Below are positions 1 through 6,497 of a stretch of 8,625 bases of DNA, one piece after another. Source of the stretch: Geothermovivens sp964644845 (lineage in GTDB: Bacteria > Zhuqueibacterota > Zhuqueibacteria > Oleimicrobiales > Geothermoviventaceae); contig CAZXXS010000020.1 of NCBI GenBank assembly GCA_964644845.1, positions 1 through 8,625 of the forward strand, read 5' to 3'. The stretch's first letter is position 1; every line of letters begins with the position of its first letter. A model generated the notes under the pieces. It had not been told where the DNA came from, made no database searches, and was given only the letters and a program-made list of their open reading frames with translations. The translations under genes and the position numbers were made by a program.

Positions 1-16
1 AATAGCTGGAGCCGCC

Positions 17-214
17 TTTCGCCGAGGACTGAAGTCCCCGGCTACCTCAGATGGAAACCGGCTGAAGCCGGTTAACGCGCAGGCCCTGTTCTGACTGTAC
101 GACCGCCTACTGTTCCTGGCAGGCGTGCCGCTCTCCGCAAACGAGCCGCCTTCAGGCGGCGGGTGTTTTCCTGTAGCCCGGGGATTGGATCCCCGGGCGG
201 AAAGGCGTTTGCAA
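17..214. repeat. Four-hairpin noncoding repeat module, copy 1
   Basis: This is a noncoding module of about 198 bp. Hairpin A at 24-39 has a TGAA loop and one A-C mismatch (25/38). Hairpin B at 56-73 is a perfect 7-bp stem AACCGGC/GCCGGTT with a TGAA loop. Hairpin C at 145-160 is a perfect 6-bp stem GCCGCC/GGCGGC with a TTCA loop. Hairpin D at 176-198 is a perfect 10-bp stem GCCCGGGGAT/ATCCCCGGGC with a TGG loop. A and B carry TGAA loops and C carries the complement TTCA, so the module looks like two opposed arms around a core at 74-144, as in REPIN or BIME arrangements. The left arm (17-73) matches copy 2 (259-315) at 55 of 57 positions. The position assignments are read directly; calling it a mobile REP-like element is inference. 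It could also be a structured RNA. Confidence 0.8.
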
Positions 215-258
215 GTCCACGATGACCTCTGTGTCTCGCTTAGAGCGGACGCGTTTGT

Positions 259-481
259 TTTCGCCGGGGACTGAAGTCCCCGACTACCTCAGATGGAAAC
301 CGGCTGAAGCCGGTTGTGCTTGGGGGCTCTCCTGCTTGGTGCACAGGCCGTCTTCTCGTCGTACGACCGGTTGGTGCTTCGGCCAGGTGTGCTAGGCACC
401 GCAAAGGAGCCGCTTTCAGGTGGCGAGCTTTTTTCTTTCGTAGCCCGGAGATTTGATCTCCGGGCGGAGAGGCGTTGCCAA
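259..481. repeat. Four-hairpin noncoding repeat module, copy 2
   Basis: This is the second copy of the module, offset 242 bp from copy 1 in its left arm. Hairpin A at 266-281 is perfect (GGGGAC, TGAA loop, GTCCCC). Hairpin B at 298-315 is identical to that of copy 1. Hairpin C at 409-424 has changed to GCCGCT/GGTGGC, which still pairs as RNA through G-U wobbles. Hairpin D at 443-465 is GCCCGGAGAT/ATCTCCGGGC with a TTG loop; compared with copy 1, one G-C pair has become A-T by changes on both sides. The core between B and C (316-408) is 22 nt longer than in copy 1. Both cores share an ordered series of blocks, including GTACGACCG and CCGCAAA before hairpin C. No protein gene is credible across it. 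Confidence 0.8.
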
Positions 482-482
482 A

Positions 483-1033
483 TTCCCATTTACCCCCACG
501 GGAAGGCGTCTCCCAATCCCCATTCATCCCCGAATCTCCTCTACAGGATCGTGCGGCAACCTGGGCAAAGCACCCACACCGCCGGAACTGAGAAGCGACA
601 AGCGACAGCGTGTCGGTGGAAACGCTTCCGGTTCCTGGATTTTCTCTCTAGCAGAACGGTGAACTTTGCCACTGGAGAAGGGCGCCTCCACCCCGACGGA
701 CGCGCTTCTGAAAAAGCGGTTCTCGGAATGCCGTGTGTGTGGACGTCCTGAACGTTCATCGCGGGGTGGCAGTCCGGGATGCTGGATAAAATCATGGGAC
801 TTGTTGCAAATCGGAAAAGTCTTTTCTAAATTCGCATTTGAGTGGCAATTTGACAAGCGAAGTGAAGTAGCGAATTGAGTTTTTTGCCTACGCGGACGGG
901 GCGGCCTTGGTAACACAGGTGTGGGCACACCGGTCGTTCCGCGTGCGAGGAATCCATTGGTTGATGAGGCGGGATGATGTGTCTTTGAGAATCGAAAAAG
1001 ACGCTGTGAGGCCAGCAGACGAAAGGTGAAGCA
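483..1033. other. Spacer before the DUF5009 gene, no gene seen
   Basis: No open frame here has the composition, start site or motifs of a real gene; the reading frames are rich in Arg, Pro and Ser and overlap one another. A short perfect inverted repeat lies at 814-826 (GAAAAG, T, CTTTTC). The only other structure is the palindromic element at 844-888. A perfect -35-like TTGACA occurs at 850-855, but no convincing -10 follows at 16-18 bp, so I do not call a promoter. Confidence 0.5.
829..888. repeat. Possible small interspersed palindromic element
   Basis: Nested inverted repeats are visible: AATTCGC at 829-835 with GCGAATT at 870-876, GGCAA at 844-848 with TTGCC at 884-888, and CAATT at 846-850 with AATTG at 873-877. 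The middle contains GACAAGCGAAGTGAAGTAG. This resembles, from memory, the intergenic repeats of the form TTTCGACAAGCGAAG that recur in many environmental bacterial genomes. It appears once in the window, so the repeat status rests on resemblance only. It lies about 150 bp upstream of the DUF5009 start. Confidence 0.35.
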
Positions 1034-2152
1034 ATGGAACCGAAGACTTCCGTGCCGGTTTCTCTTGGCCCTGAGGGGCGATTGTTGTCACTGGACTTCT
1101 TTCGGGGACTCACCATGTTTTTGCTGATTGGCGAATGGACCCACCTCTACTCCATCTTGAACAAGCCCGAACTCAAAGGCACGATCTGGGGGTTCATTGG
1201 CACACAATTTCACCACCACCCTTGGAACGGGTTGCACTTTTGGGACCTTGTGCAACCTTTCTTCATGTTCATTGTGGGTGTGGCGATTCCGCTTTCAATT
1301 GCAAAGCGCCTGGCGAAGGGCCAGACCTGGACCGCCATTCGGCGACACGCATTCCAGAGGGCTTTTCTGCTGCTACTGTTCGGTTGGGCACTTTACTGCA
1401 TCGGTCCTGGTAGGATCACATTTCGCTTTCAAAACGTGTTGGCACAATTGAGTTTTACTTATCTGGTAGCCTTTTTGCTGGCCAGGCGTTCGGTCTACAC
1501 ACAGCTTGGGGTTTCGTTCGCTTTCTTGATCGTTACGGAAATTCTTTACCGCACGTTTCCCGTTCCAGGGTTCAATCAGCCTTTTGTGCCTGATCACAAT
1601 TTTGGTGCCTGGGTGGACATGTTGATTTCCGGCGAGTTGTCCCATGGCCACTGGGTTTCTTTCAACGCCGTACCGACAGCGGCTCACACAATCTGGGGTG
1701 TTTTGGCTGGCCTCCTGTTGATGAGCGAAAAAGAACCGAAGGACAAAATCAGGATCCTGGTTGTTGCCGGACTGATCGGTCTCGCACTTGGATACGCGCT
1801 GAATCCGATCACCCCCATCATCAAACGCATTGCCACAAGCTCATTTGTGATTGTCACCGGTGGCTGGTGTTTGCTTGCCCTTGCGTTTTCGTACTGGCTC
1901 ATCGACGTGAAAAAGATCAGCAAGTGGTCGCGTTTCTTCGCCATTGTGGGAATGAATCCGCTGTTCATTTACTTGTTCGCACACACAGGTGGCGCTGAGT
2001 GGCTACACGGAATTGTGAAACCCTTCGGCGTTGGTTTCTTCAGCTGGATCAGTCCAACCTTTGCACAGATTGTGATTGGACTGACCGTTTGGGGCATGAT
2101 GTGGTACATGACGTACTGGCTCTACCGCCGAAAGATTTTCATCAAGTTGTAA
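1034..2152 (+). CDS. DUF5009/HGSNAT-like multi-pass membrane acyltransferase
   Basis: This 372-residue polytopic inner-membrane protein resembles the DUF5009/DUF1624 group, which includes lysosomal heparan-alpha-glucosaminide N-acetyltransferase (HGSNAT). Visible family features are the N-terminal SLDFFRGLTMFLL at 19-31, then HHHPWNGLHFWDLVQPFF at 60-77 leading into FIVGVAIPLS. His61 sits three residues before the Trp, as does the active-site His of HGSNAT. Later motifs are RFQNVLAQLSFTYL (131-144), NAVPTAAHTIWGVLAG (211-226), NPITPIIKRIATSSF (257-271) and GMNPLFIYL (306-314). About ten hydrophobic segments are apparent. HGSNAT moves an acetyl group from cytosolic acetyl-CoA to a sugar amine across the membrane; the substrate here is unknown. 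ATG 1034 is preceded by AAGGTGA at a suitable distance and begins just before the conserved N-terminal motif. It converges with the propeller gene. Family placement is firm; acetyltransferase activity is inferred. Confidence 0.93.
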   Translation: MEPKTSVPVSLGPEGRLLSLDFFRGLTMFLLIGEWTHLYSILNKPELKGTIWGFIGTQFHHHPWNGLHFWDLVQPFFMFIVGVAIPLSIAKRLAKGQTWTAIRRHAFQRAFLLLLFGWALYCIGPGRITFRFQNVLAQLSFTYLVAFLLARRSVYTQLGVSFAFLIVTEILYRTFPVPGFNQPFVPDHNFGAWVDMLISGELSHGHWVSFNAVPTAAHTIWGVLAGLLLMSEKEPKDKIRILVVAGLIGLALGYALNPITPIIKRIATSSFVIVTGGWCLLALAFSYWLIDVKKISKWSRFFAIVGMNPLFIYLFAHTGGAEWLHGIVKPFGVGFFSWISPTFAQIVIGLTVWGMMWYMTYWLYRRKIFIKL

Positions 2153-2569
2153 GGTAAGGCGGGAAATCCGCGGGGGACGGGGTCTCGAACGCAAGACTGC
2201 GGCGGTGCCCTTGTACAGGGGCTTGCGCAACCTCTGTTACCCCGCGCTTGGTTAGGGCCTGACGTTGAGCTTTTCGAAATTGAGAAATCTGTGTTGTGTT
2301 TAACAATGACGGAAAAGGTTAGGGCTCGACCTTAGGTATTTCGAAATCGGGGCGGTGCGCGGTTCCGCGTACTCTGGAGATCGAACTTGCGGGGGATACG
2401 GAAGCTTCTTGCGTGGCCAGCATCAAATAAGTGGTATTTGTGGGAAAAAGGTTGGCGCGCGCAGTCGTTAGATCCAAAAAAACGCCAGGGAACAGAGGCA
2501 AATGCCAGGTGCCAAACGGAGATGCCGAGAGGATTAGGGCAACCCTTTTCCAAACTTCAGCTTCGTTTG
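2153..2569. other. Convergent intergenic spacer with repeats, no gene
   Basis: This spacer separates two convergent stop codons. Reading frames across it are shadows without recognisable motifs. Near the left end GCCCTTGTACAGGGGC can fold into a short hairpin that includes a T-G wobble, but no T-tract follows. On the minus strand a run of seven T (complement of 2476-2482) lies about 90 nt after the propeller gene, with only a 3-4 bp stem (GCC/GGC) before it, so I call no intrinsic terminator. The direct repeat at 2250-2347 is listed separately. Confidence 0.5.
2250..2347. repeat. Degenerate 31-nt direct repeat pair
   Basis: Two 31-nt segments, 2250-2280 and 2317-2347, match at 24 of 31 positions without gaps. 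Both begin GGTTAGGGC and end TTTCGAAAT. The end contains the palindrome TTTCGAAA. The first copy reads on as TTGAGAAATCTG and contains GTTGAGCTTTTCGAAA, which recalls the common intergenic repeat core GAGCTTGTCGAAG seen in many bacteria. A decayed pair of such elements is a fair guess; nothing suggests protein coding. Confidence 0.5.
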
Positions 2570-3613
2570 TCACTCCACTGGCAGCCGGAAAAGTCGAATC
2601 TCGTTTGACTCGTTGGGTCGAGCTACTTCGGCGTAGATCCAGAGTTCTCCATCTACCCACATCCAATGGGAGTAGCGCCACGTGGCAAAATGGGGGCCTG
2701 GTGTGGTGCTGACGATGAGGGGCGAAGCCGGCGTGAGATCCGTAATCTGCTTGAGATCGAAAGTGAAAGCCAGCCCGGTAGCAATGTTGTAGACAGGATC
2801 GTACCAGGAGATGTTTGATCCCTCGTAGACGAACAGATACCCGACGCCGAGCGGAAGGACACAGGCTGGCCGAACGAAGAAATTATGCCAGCCGCACAGA
2901 TCCATGCTGGGATGCTCGGGATCACCCACGGGAGTCCACACTTCACCGTCTTCGCTTGTGAAGTGAAAGATGCGCTCGTTCCGCCGCACGTAACCCGTAA
3001 CGAAGGCGTGGAACCGGCCGTTGGCGGTGAAAATAAAAGGATCTTTGTACTCGAGCACAGTGATGTCGCGGTCGTACTGCTTCGGTGCAGGCTGAATCAC
3101 CGGGTGGGCTGAGGCCGGGGCGAACTCTGCGGGTGAAGCCGCGTCGTCGAACTTGATGATGCACCACGGACCGCCCTGCCAGGGACCACAGGCGTACAAT
3201 TTGAAGAGACCTGTTTTGGGATCACGGAGCAACGCTGGTCTTTCAAATCCGGGAATCGGGACGTCTTCGCGGCGGATACTGAGGATTTTCTGGAAGTGGA
3301 CACCGTCGTCGCTTCGAAGGATGCGGATTTCGTACCCTCGAAGTCCACGTGGGGAGTCTGCTGTGCGCATTCGACAGGCCAGCCAAAAAGCGCCCGAAGA
3401 ATCCCGAGTAACGGAAGGGGCGCCTGCCCACCACTCGGGCGCGTTGCGGTCGGGTTCCAAGATGACATCGTACTGTTGGAAGTGATCCGGAATCTTACCG
3501 AAAATGTTCTTGACGCGGGGAAGCGCATCGGGTTGAGCTTGTCCCCACAGCGACGTTGCGGCAAATAGAACCAGCACCGCTGTTGTAATTTGTACGGGAC
3601 CGAGGCTGACCAT
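2570..3613 (-). CDS. Exported beta-propeller protein, GH43-like glycosidase fold
   Basis: This 347-residue protein has an N-terminal hydrophobic export signal at about 1-26 (ITTAVLVLFAATSLWGQA). The body looks like the five-bladed propeller of GH43/GH117/GH130-type glycosidases. It has blade-like motifs WWAGAPSVTRD (61-71), FERPALLRDPKTGLFKLYACG (123-143) and YKDPFIFTANGRFHAFVTG (189-207), where Asp191 resembles an essential propeller-centre Asp. Asp-box-like turns occur at SDDGVHF (101-107) and SEDGEVW (220-226). LFVYEGSN (260-267) gives a candidate acidic partner. It probably acts on a sugar polymer or glycoside outside the cytoplasm; the substrate cannot be read. ATG 3613 follows GAGGAG with a 7-nt gap. 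The lipoprotein gene lies 308 bp upstream on the same strand. The fold assignment is good; catalytic activity is inferred, and it may only bind sugar. Confidence 0.87.
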   Translation of the reverse strand: MVSLGPVQITTAVLVLFAATSLWGQAQPDALPRVKNIFGKIPDHFQQYDVILEPDRNAPEWWAGAPSVTRDSSGAFWLACRMRTADSPRGLRGYEIRILRSDDGVHFQKILSIRREDVPIPGFERPALLRDPKTGLFKLYACGPWQGGPWCIIKFDDAASPAEFAPASAHPVIQPAPKQYDRDITVLEYKDPFIFTANGRFHAFVTGYVRRNERIFHFTSEDGEVWTPVGDPEHPSMDLCGWHNFFVRPACVLPLGVGYLFVYEGSNISWYDPVYNIATGLAFTFDLKQITDLTPASPLIVSTTPGPHFATWRYSHWMWVDGELWIYAEVARPNESNEIRLFRLPVE

Positions 3614-3700
3614 TGTCGTGCTCCTCGCTACAGTTTACAGAATTACGCTCAGAGTCCATCCGCTCCGAGGGGAAACCGGCCCTGCCGATTTTGAGTCGCA

Positions 3701-3739
3701 GGAAATTGCCTCGGGTTTCTCTCCACCCGGGCAACTTCC
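3701..3739 (-). promoter_or_regulatory. Long imperfect hairpin upstream of propeller gene
   Basis: The left arm 3701-3716 (GGAAATTGCCTCGGGT) pairs with the right arm 3725-3739 (ACCCGGGCAACTTCC), giving 14 base pairs with one A-C mismatch and one bulged T, and an 8-nt loop. It sits about 90 nt before the propeller start on the transcribed strand. No T-tract follows it, so it may be a leader structure, a processing site or an operator rather than a terminator. Confidence 0.55.
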
Positions 3740-3821
3740 CGCGCCTGTCCGGCTGTGCACGACCGAACCGCACTGATGCTACCCTTCGAGAGAAAATTCC
3801 CCCGTGGCCGAACGCTTCGTC

Positions 3822-3862
3822 GAACCGGACGGCGTGGCTTTTTTGTCCTCGCCGTCCGGTTC
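3822..3862 (-). terminator. Strong hairpin downstream of lipoprotein gene
   Basis: A perfect 13-bp inverted repeat, GAACCGGACGGCG at 3822-3834 and CGCCGTCCGGTTC at 3850-3862, encloses a 15-nt loop. It begins 60 bp after the stop of the lipoprotein gene. The only homopolymer is T6 (+ strand) inside the loop, and no T-tract follows on the minus strand. Classical intrinsic termination is therefore uncertain; transcript end protection or factor-assisted termination is an alternative. Confidence 0.5.
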
Positions 3863-3921
3863 CGCTTGCAGTCCAAACGTTGCTGAACGGATTCCTCTAC
3901 AGGGTCCCGTGGGGTTGGATC

Positions 3922-5106
3922 TCAGTCGAAAAATTTCAGTTTTCCAAAATCGAGACCGGTGAGTTGTTCTCCTAACGTTTTGAGCGTTTCCGCTGGTCCC
4001 TCCAGAATCGTTAGCGTCGTGGTTAGACTCTCTTTTGCGCCGGGCTCGAGCACTTTGGCTGAACCGTGGCATTCCATCTCAGCAAATCCACCCATGTCAC
4101 CCGAGTCGTTGTAAATCTGTACAGGGTCGCCGTATTCGCTGGGTTTGCCCCACGGATGATCCAGGTACACGCCATTTGGATCCACAGGAAACTGTTTCAC
4201 GAACAAGACAGCTTGTCCGTTAGTCTTGGGTTCGTAGAGCAGAAGAACGGGTCTGGCTGCCCAGGGCGCGATGCCGATTTTGCCACGGCGCTTGCCGTCG
4301 ATCTTCAAAGTAATGGCCTGCTCGCTGACGGAAATGCGTTCTGGCGGGATCGGTTCAAAATAGTCACGGTACGGTGGTTTTTCCGATTTGTTGATCGGGA
4401 TAATCATGGTCCCGCCGGGCAGGACTTGGTCGAGACTCCAGAGCCCCATGTGCTTGACGTCTTTCCCGATGGTATTCTGCCCCAAATTTTCCAGCTCGTG
4501 GAGCGTCTCGAAGGAGACCCACTTAACCCCGCTTGGAAGTTCAGGAAAGTCAGTTGGAAGACTGGTAAGCAGGCGAATGTGTCGGGTTACTTTTACGTGG
4601 TAGGACTGATCATCGCGGCTTGTGATGTCGAATTCGTTTGCGCAGGTGACCGAACGTTCGTCTTTGGCCACGACCTGGTAGTTCCCCGGGTCCATTTGTG
4701 GTGGAACCGACCAGTTGTCTTGCTTGTCCAGGTAAAACCGATCTTCAGGAGCGATCCAGGTTCTTGCGCCACCCAGGTTCCAGTCGCGAGGTTGCTTTTG
4801 CCAGAAGCTCTTTGTCGCGATCAACGAGTTGGCCCAGAGGTGGTTAGCACTTCCGAGTCCAGATACGCCAGCACCGAGAACCCGCGCGCCGTAGGTCGGG
4901 GTTACCACGATTGTCCCAGAGTTGTCGCCGCCAAGAGTGAGGACGTCCGTTTTCCCTTGTAACGTCTCAACGAGTTGCTTGAGTGTGCCTTGCATTGCAG
5001 AGGGTCCTCCCGCTTGCTCTTCGGTTTTCTTCTGACAGCCCGTCAATGCCGCGGCCAAGATGATAAGCGTGACAACCACGGTGTGAAACACTTTTTGCCC
5101 GTTCAT
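3922..5106 (-). CDS. Lipoprotein with DUF4380/DUF6786-like mutarotase-type domain
   Basis: This 394-residue protein has a lipoprotein signal: a hydrophobic stretch at 9-20 and lipobox LTGC with Cys24 as the predicted lipidated residue, followed by a polar linker. The mature part resembles the galactose-mutarotase-like DUF4380/DUF6786 proteins. It has GGDNSGTIVVTPTYGARVLG (59-78), GGARTWIAPEDRFY (112-125), an internal region rich in beta-strand pattern, and GGFAEMECHGSAKVLEPG (339-356), which is like the C-terminal E-x-H-x-x-x-x-L-x-P-G of aldose-epimerase folds. Role unknown; binding or epimerising a sugar at the cell envelope is inference. I start at 5106 because GGAGGG lies just upstream and this places the signal peptide at the terminus; an in-frame upstream ATG at 5145 would add 13 residues ahead of it. 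The exact Pfam family is not certain. Confidence 0.87.
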   Translation of the reverse strand: MNGQKVFHTVVVTLIILAAALTGCQKKTEEQAGGPSAMQGTLKQLVETLQGKTDVLTLGGDNSGTIVVTPTYGARVLGAGVSGLGSANHLWANSLIATKSFWQKQPRDWNLGGARTWIAPEDRFYLDKQDNWSVPPQMDPGNYQVVAKDERSVTCANEFDITSRDDQSYHVKVTRHIRLLTSLPTDFPELPSGVKWVSFETLHELENLGQNTIGKDVKHMGLWSLDQVLPGGTMIIPINKSEKPPYRDYFEPIPPERISVSEQAITLKIDGKRRGKIGIAPWAARPVLLLYEPKTNGQAVLFVKQFPVDPNGVYLDHPWGKPSEYGDPVQIYNDSGDMGGFAEMECHGSAKVLEPGAKESLTTTLTILEGPAETLKTLGEQLTGLDFGKLKFFD

Positions 5107-5149
5107 TTTGCCCTCCGCTGTTACCCTGACGATTGTCACACGCAACCTT

Positions 5150-5171
5150 CGAGCTCACCAGGACGAGCTCG
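5150..5171 (-). promoter_or_regulatory. Leader hairpin of lipoprotein gene
   Basis: CGAGCTC at 5150-5156 pairs with GAGCTCG at 5165-5171 across an 8-nt loop, a perfect 7-bp stem. It lies about 44 nt before the chosen start codon and inside the transcript predicted from the promoter at 5214-5242. It could be a leader structure or an operator; nothing ties it to a known riboswitch. Confidence 0.4.
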
Positions 5172-5213
5172 CTTGATGTTTGCTCGGCAGAAGGAATCGT
5201 TACAACCCTGACC

Positions 5214-5242
5214 AATTTACGGCATTGCGTAGGCAAAGTCAA
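5214..5242 (-). promoter_or_regulatory. Sigma-70-type promoter for lipoprotein gene
   Basis: On the minus strand TTGACT (5242-5237, five of six matches to TTGACA) is followed after exactly 17 nt by TAAATT (5219-5214, four of six matches to TATAAT). Transcription would start near 5207, giving a leader of about 100 nt before the ATG at 5106. It is the best promoter seen in the window. Confidence 0.5.
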
Positions 5243-5876
5243 GCAAGGGTGTGGCGTGAACTTCCTGTTTTGGAATGGGATTCCGCGCACACCCGGAGCT
5301 CCTTAACTGTTGCCTGCACCGGTTGCTTGCTGCGCTCGCCCGCGCCGTCTTGGGAGATGCTTGGTGTGCCACGCAGGGTGGTTTGTCTTCCCAGTGCAAG
5401 CCACGCTCGGACTGGTGGTGAAGTGCAGGCCTCTTCAGTCTGCCACGGACAGATGGAGACGAGCGCCAGTCTCCAGGCAGCAGGGGAGTAGTGAGGTACC
5501 CAAAGAGGGGCCGGTAAGGCGACAGCACCGCCTGGGCCCGGGTGTTTTCGAGATAGCCTTGTTTTCGCATGTCTGAGGAATTCATGGGGGAACGGGACCG
5601 GAGGCGTCCGCCGCGGGGACGTGAGTGTGTGGGGTTAGCTGGTGTTGGGGGGGCGCTGCTTTTCAGGCAGAGTTTCTTGACCTCGAGCGGGGACACCTGG
5701 AACTCCCTCCGGGACAGTCTGCGGCCAGGTCGCTGTCGGCATTTGTGCAAACAGATTGAACCGTAAGGCACGTTGGTCCGCTAAGGGCTTTGCAGACCTT
5801 GGACTGCCGACGGGTTCACTGTCGCGCTCTTCGGTTGTTGCTTTGCCCTGCAGAAACCGTTGTTCTTGGGGATGGG

Positions 5877-5950
5877 ACGGCTCTCAGCCGTGGATGAATT
5901 CCGGATGTGGAAAACGGAGATCCGGTCAGACGGAGTTGGGGCGCTACCCC
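5877..5950. repeat. Cluster of three short hairpins
   Basis: Three inverted repeats occur within 74 bp: ACGGCT/AGCCGT with loop CTC at 5877-5891, CCGGA at 5901-5905 with TCCGG at 5921-5925, and GGGG/CCCC at 5938-5941 and 5947-5950. They lie downstream of the MgtC gene. The style resembles the hairpin modules at the left of the window but the sequences differ. Confidence 0.35.
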
Positions 5951-5990
5951 GGCGTCTCGCTCGCGGATGTTCATCGACGCGACATGGAAA

Positions 5991-6004
5991 AGCCGAAAAG
6001 GGCT
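5991..6004 (-). terminator. Weak terminator candidate after the MgtC gene
   Basis: On the minus strand AGCC, a 6-nt loop and GGCT form a 4-bp stem, followed by TTTTCC. It lies about 45 bp after the MgtC stop. The stem is short and the T-run only four, so this is a weak call. Confidence 0.25.
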
Positions 6005-6047
6005 CCACCCCTCCTGAACAACCACGATTTCCCGTTGGGGGAGTTCC

Positions 6048-6497
6048 TCAATCCTCGTGCCTGTTGGCCTCCACTTCGGCTTCGTACTTTTTGGTTTCGA
6101 GGAAACGCTCGACAACCCGAAGGATGGCGTACGCGAGAACTGTGGCAAAGATGGCGTGGAAATAGAGCCCCGCTCCGGTCGCGAGTCCAACAGCTGCGAC
6201 CAGCCAGATGGAAGCGGCCGTGGTTACCCCGACCACCGAAGTGCCAGCCCGAATGATGCTGCCTGCGCCAAGGAAGCCGATTCCCGACACGACCTGGGCC
6301 GCGACGCGAGCAGGATCGGCAGACGGCACGCCGGCGACCATCTCGAAAGACGCAATGGTGAACAAACAGGAACCGAGGCCGACCAACATCATCGTGCGTA
6401 GGCCCGCAGGTTTGCGGATGGTTTCGCGCTCGTAGCCGACCAGTCCACCCAGGGCGGCGGCCAAAAAAAGCCGGAAAAGGGCAATGTGAATCGGCAT
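6048..6497 (-). CDS. Short MgtC/SapB family membrane protein
   Basis: This 149-residue inner-membrane protein has the MgtC/SapB signature: RLFLAAALGGLVGYERE (9-25), AGLRTMMLVGLGSCLFT (31-47), DPARVAAQVVSGIGFLGAG (61-79) and VVGVTTAASIWLVAAVGLATG (88-108). Four or five hydrophobic segments fit the family. It consists of the membrane domain alone; the soluble C-terminal domain of virulence MgtC (about 230 residues) is absent and only a short charged tail remains. MgtC of Salmonella supports growth at low magnesium and inhibits its F-type ATP synthase; SapB-like short forms are poorly characterised, so the role here is open. ATG 6497 follows GGAG with a 7-nt gap. The DUF456 gene lies 320 bp upstream on the same strand. 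Confidence 0.93.
   Translation of the reverse strand: MPIHIALFRLFLAAALGGLVGYERETIRKPAGLRTMMLVGLGSCLFTIASFEMVAGVPSADPARVAAQVVSGIGFLGAGSIIRAGTSVVGVTTAASIWLVAAVGLATGAGLYFHAIFATVLAYAILRVVERFLETKKYEAEVEANRHED

Larger units (their letters stand above)
3614..3921. other. Spacer between two exported-protein genes, hairpin-rich
   Basis: No gene is visible. It contains two strong inverted repeats, at 3701-3739 and 3822-3862, listed separately. The propeller gene's ribosome-binding site lies at its left edge. I saw no convincing promoter of its own for the propeller gene, so read-through from the lipoprotein gene past the hairpins remains possible. Confidence 0.5.
5243..6047. other. Long spacer with no convincing gene
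   Basis: About 800 bp lie between the lipoprotein promoter and the MgtC stop. Open frames exist on both strands, the longest on the minus strand at 5217-5771, but they are Arg/Pro/Ser-rich and lack motifs, good starts or a family look. I searched by eye for RNase P, tmRNA and SRP signatures and found none. A 7-G run lies at 5647-5653, and a stem CGTCC/GGACG at 5605-5609 and 5617-5621. The hairpin cluster at 5877-5950 is separate. Confidence 0.5.

Noticed and set aside
1..482. CRISPR array
   Set aside because: Only two long copies with multiple internal hairpins and a shared core between them; no short regular repeat-spacer pattern and no cas gene.
850..878. Promoter for the DUF5009 gene from TTGACA at 850-855
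   Set aside because: No acceptable -10 hexamer at 16-18 bp, and the box lies inside a palindromic repeat-like element.
524..928. 134-codon open frame on the minus strand
   Set aside because: Low-complexity composition, crosses repeat-like DNA, and no recognisable domain; looks like chance in GC-rich DNA.
4066..4962. 298-codon open frame on the plus strand
   Set aside because: Lies wholly antisense to the well-supported lipoprotein gene; it is a shadow frame.
5440..5760. Structured housekeeping RNA (RNase P, tmRNA or SRP RNA)
   Set aside because: The region has GC-rich stems, but none of the conserved signature sequences of these RNAs could be found on either strand.
5217..5771. 184-codon open frame on the minus strand
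   Set aside because: Arg/Pro/Ser-rich, no motif or family resemblance, no good ribosome-binding site, and equally long frames overlap on the other strand.
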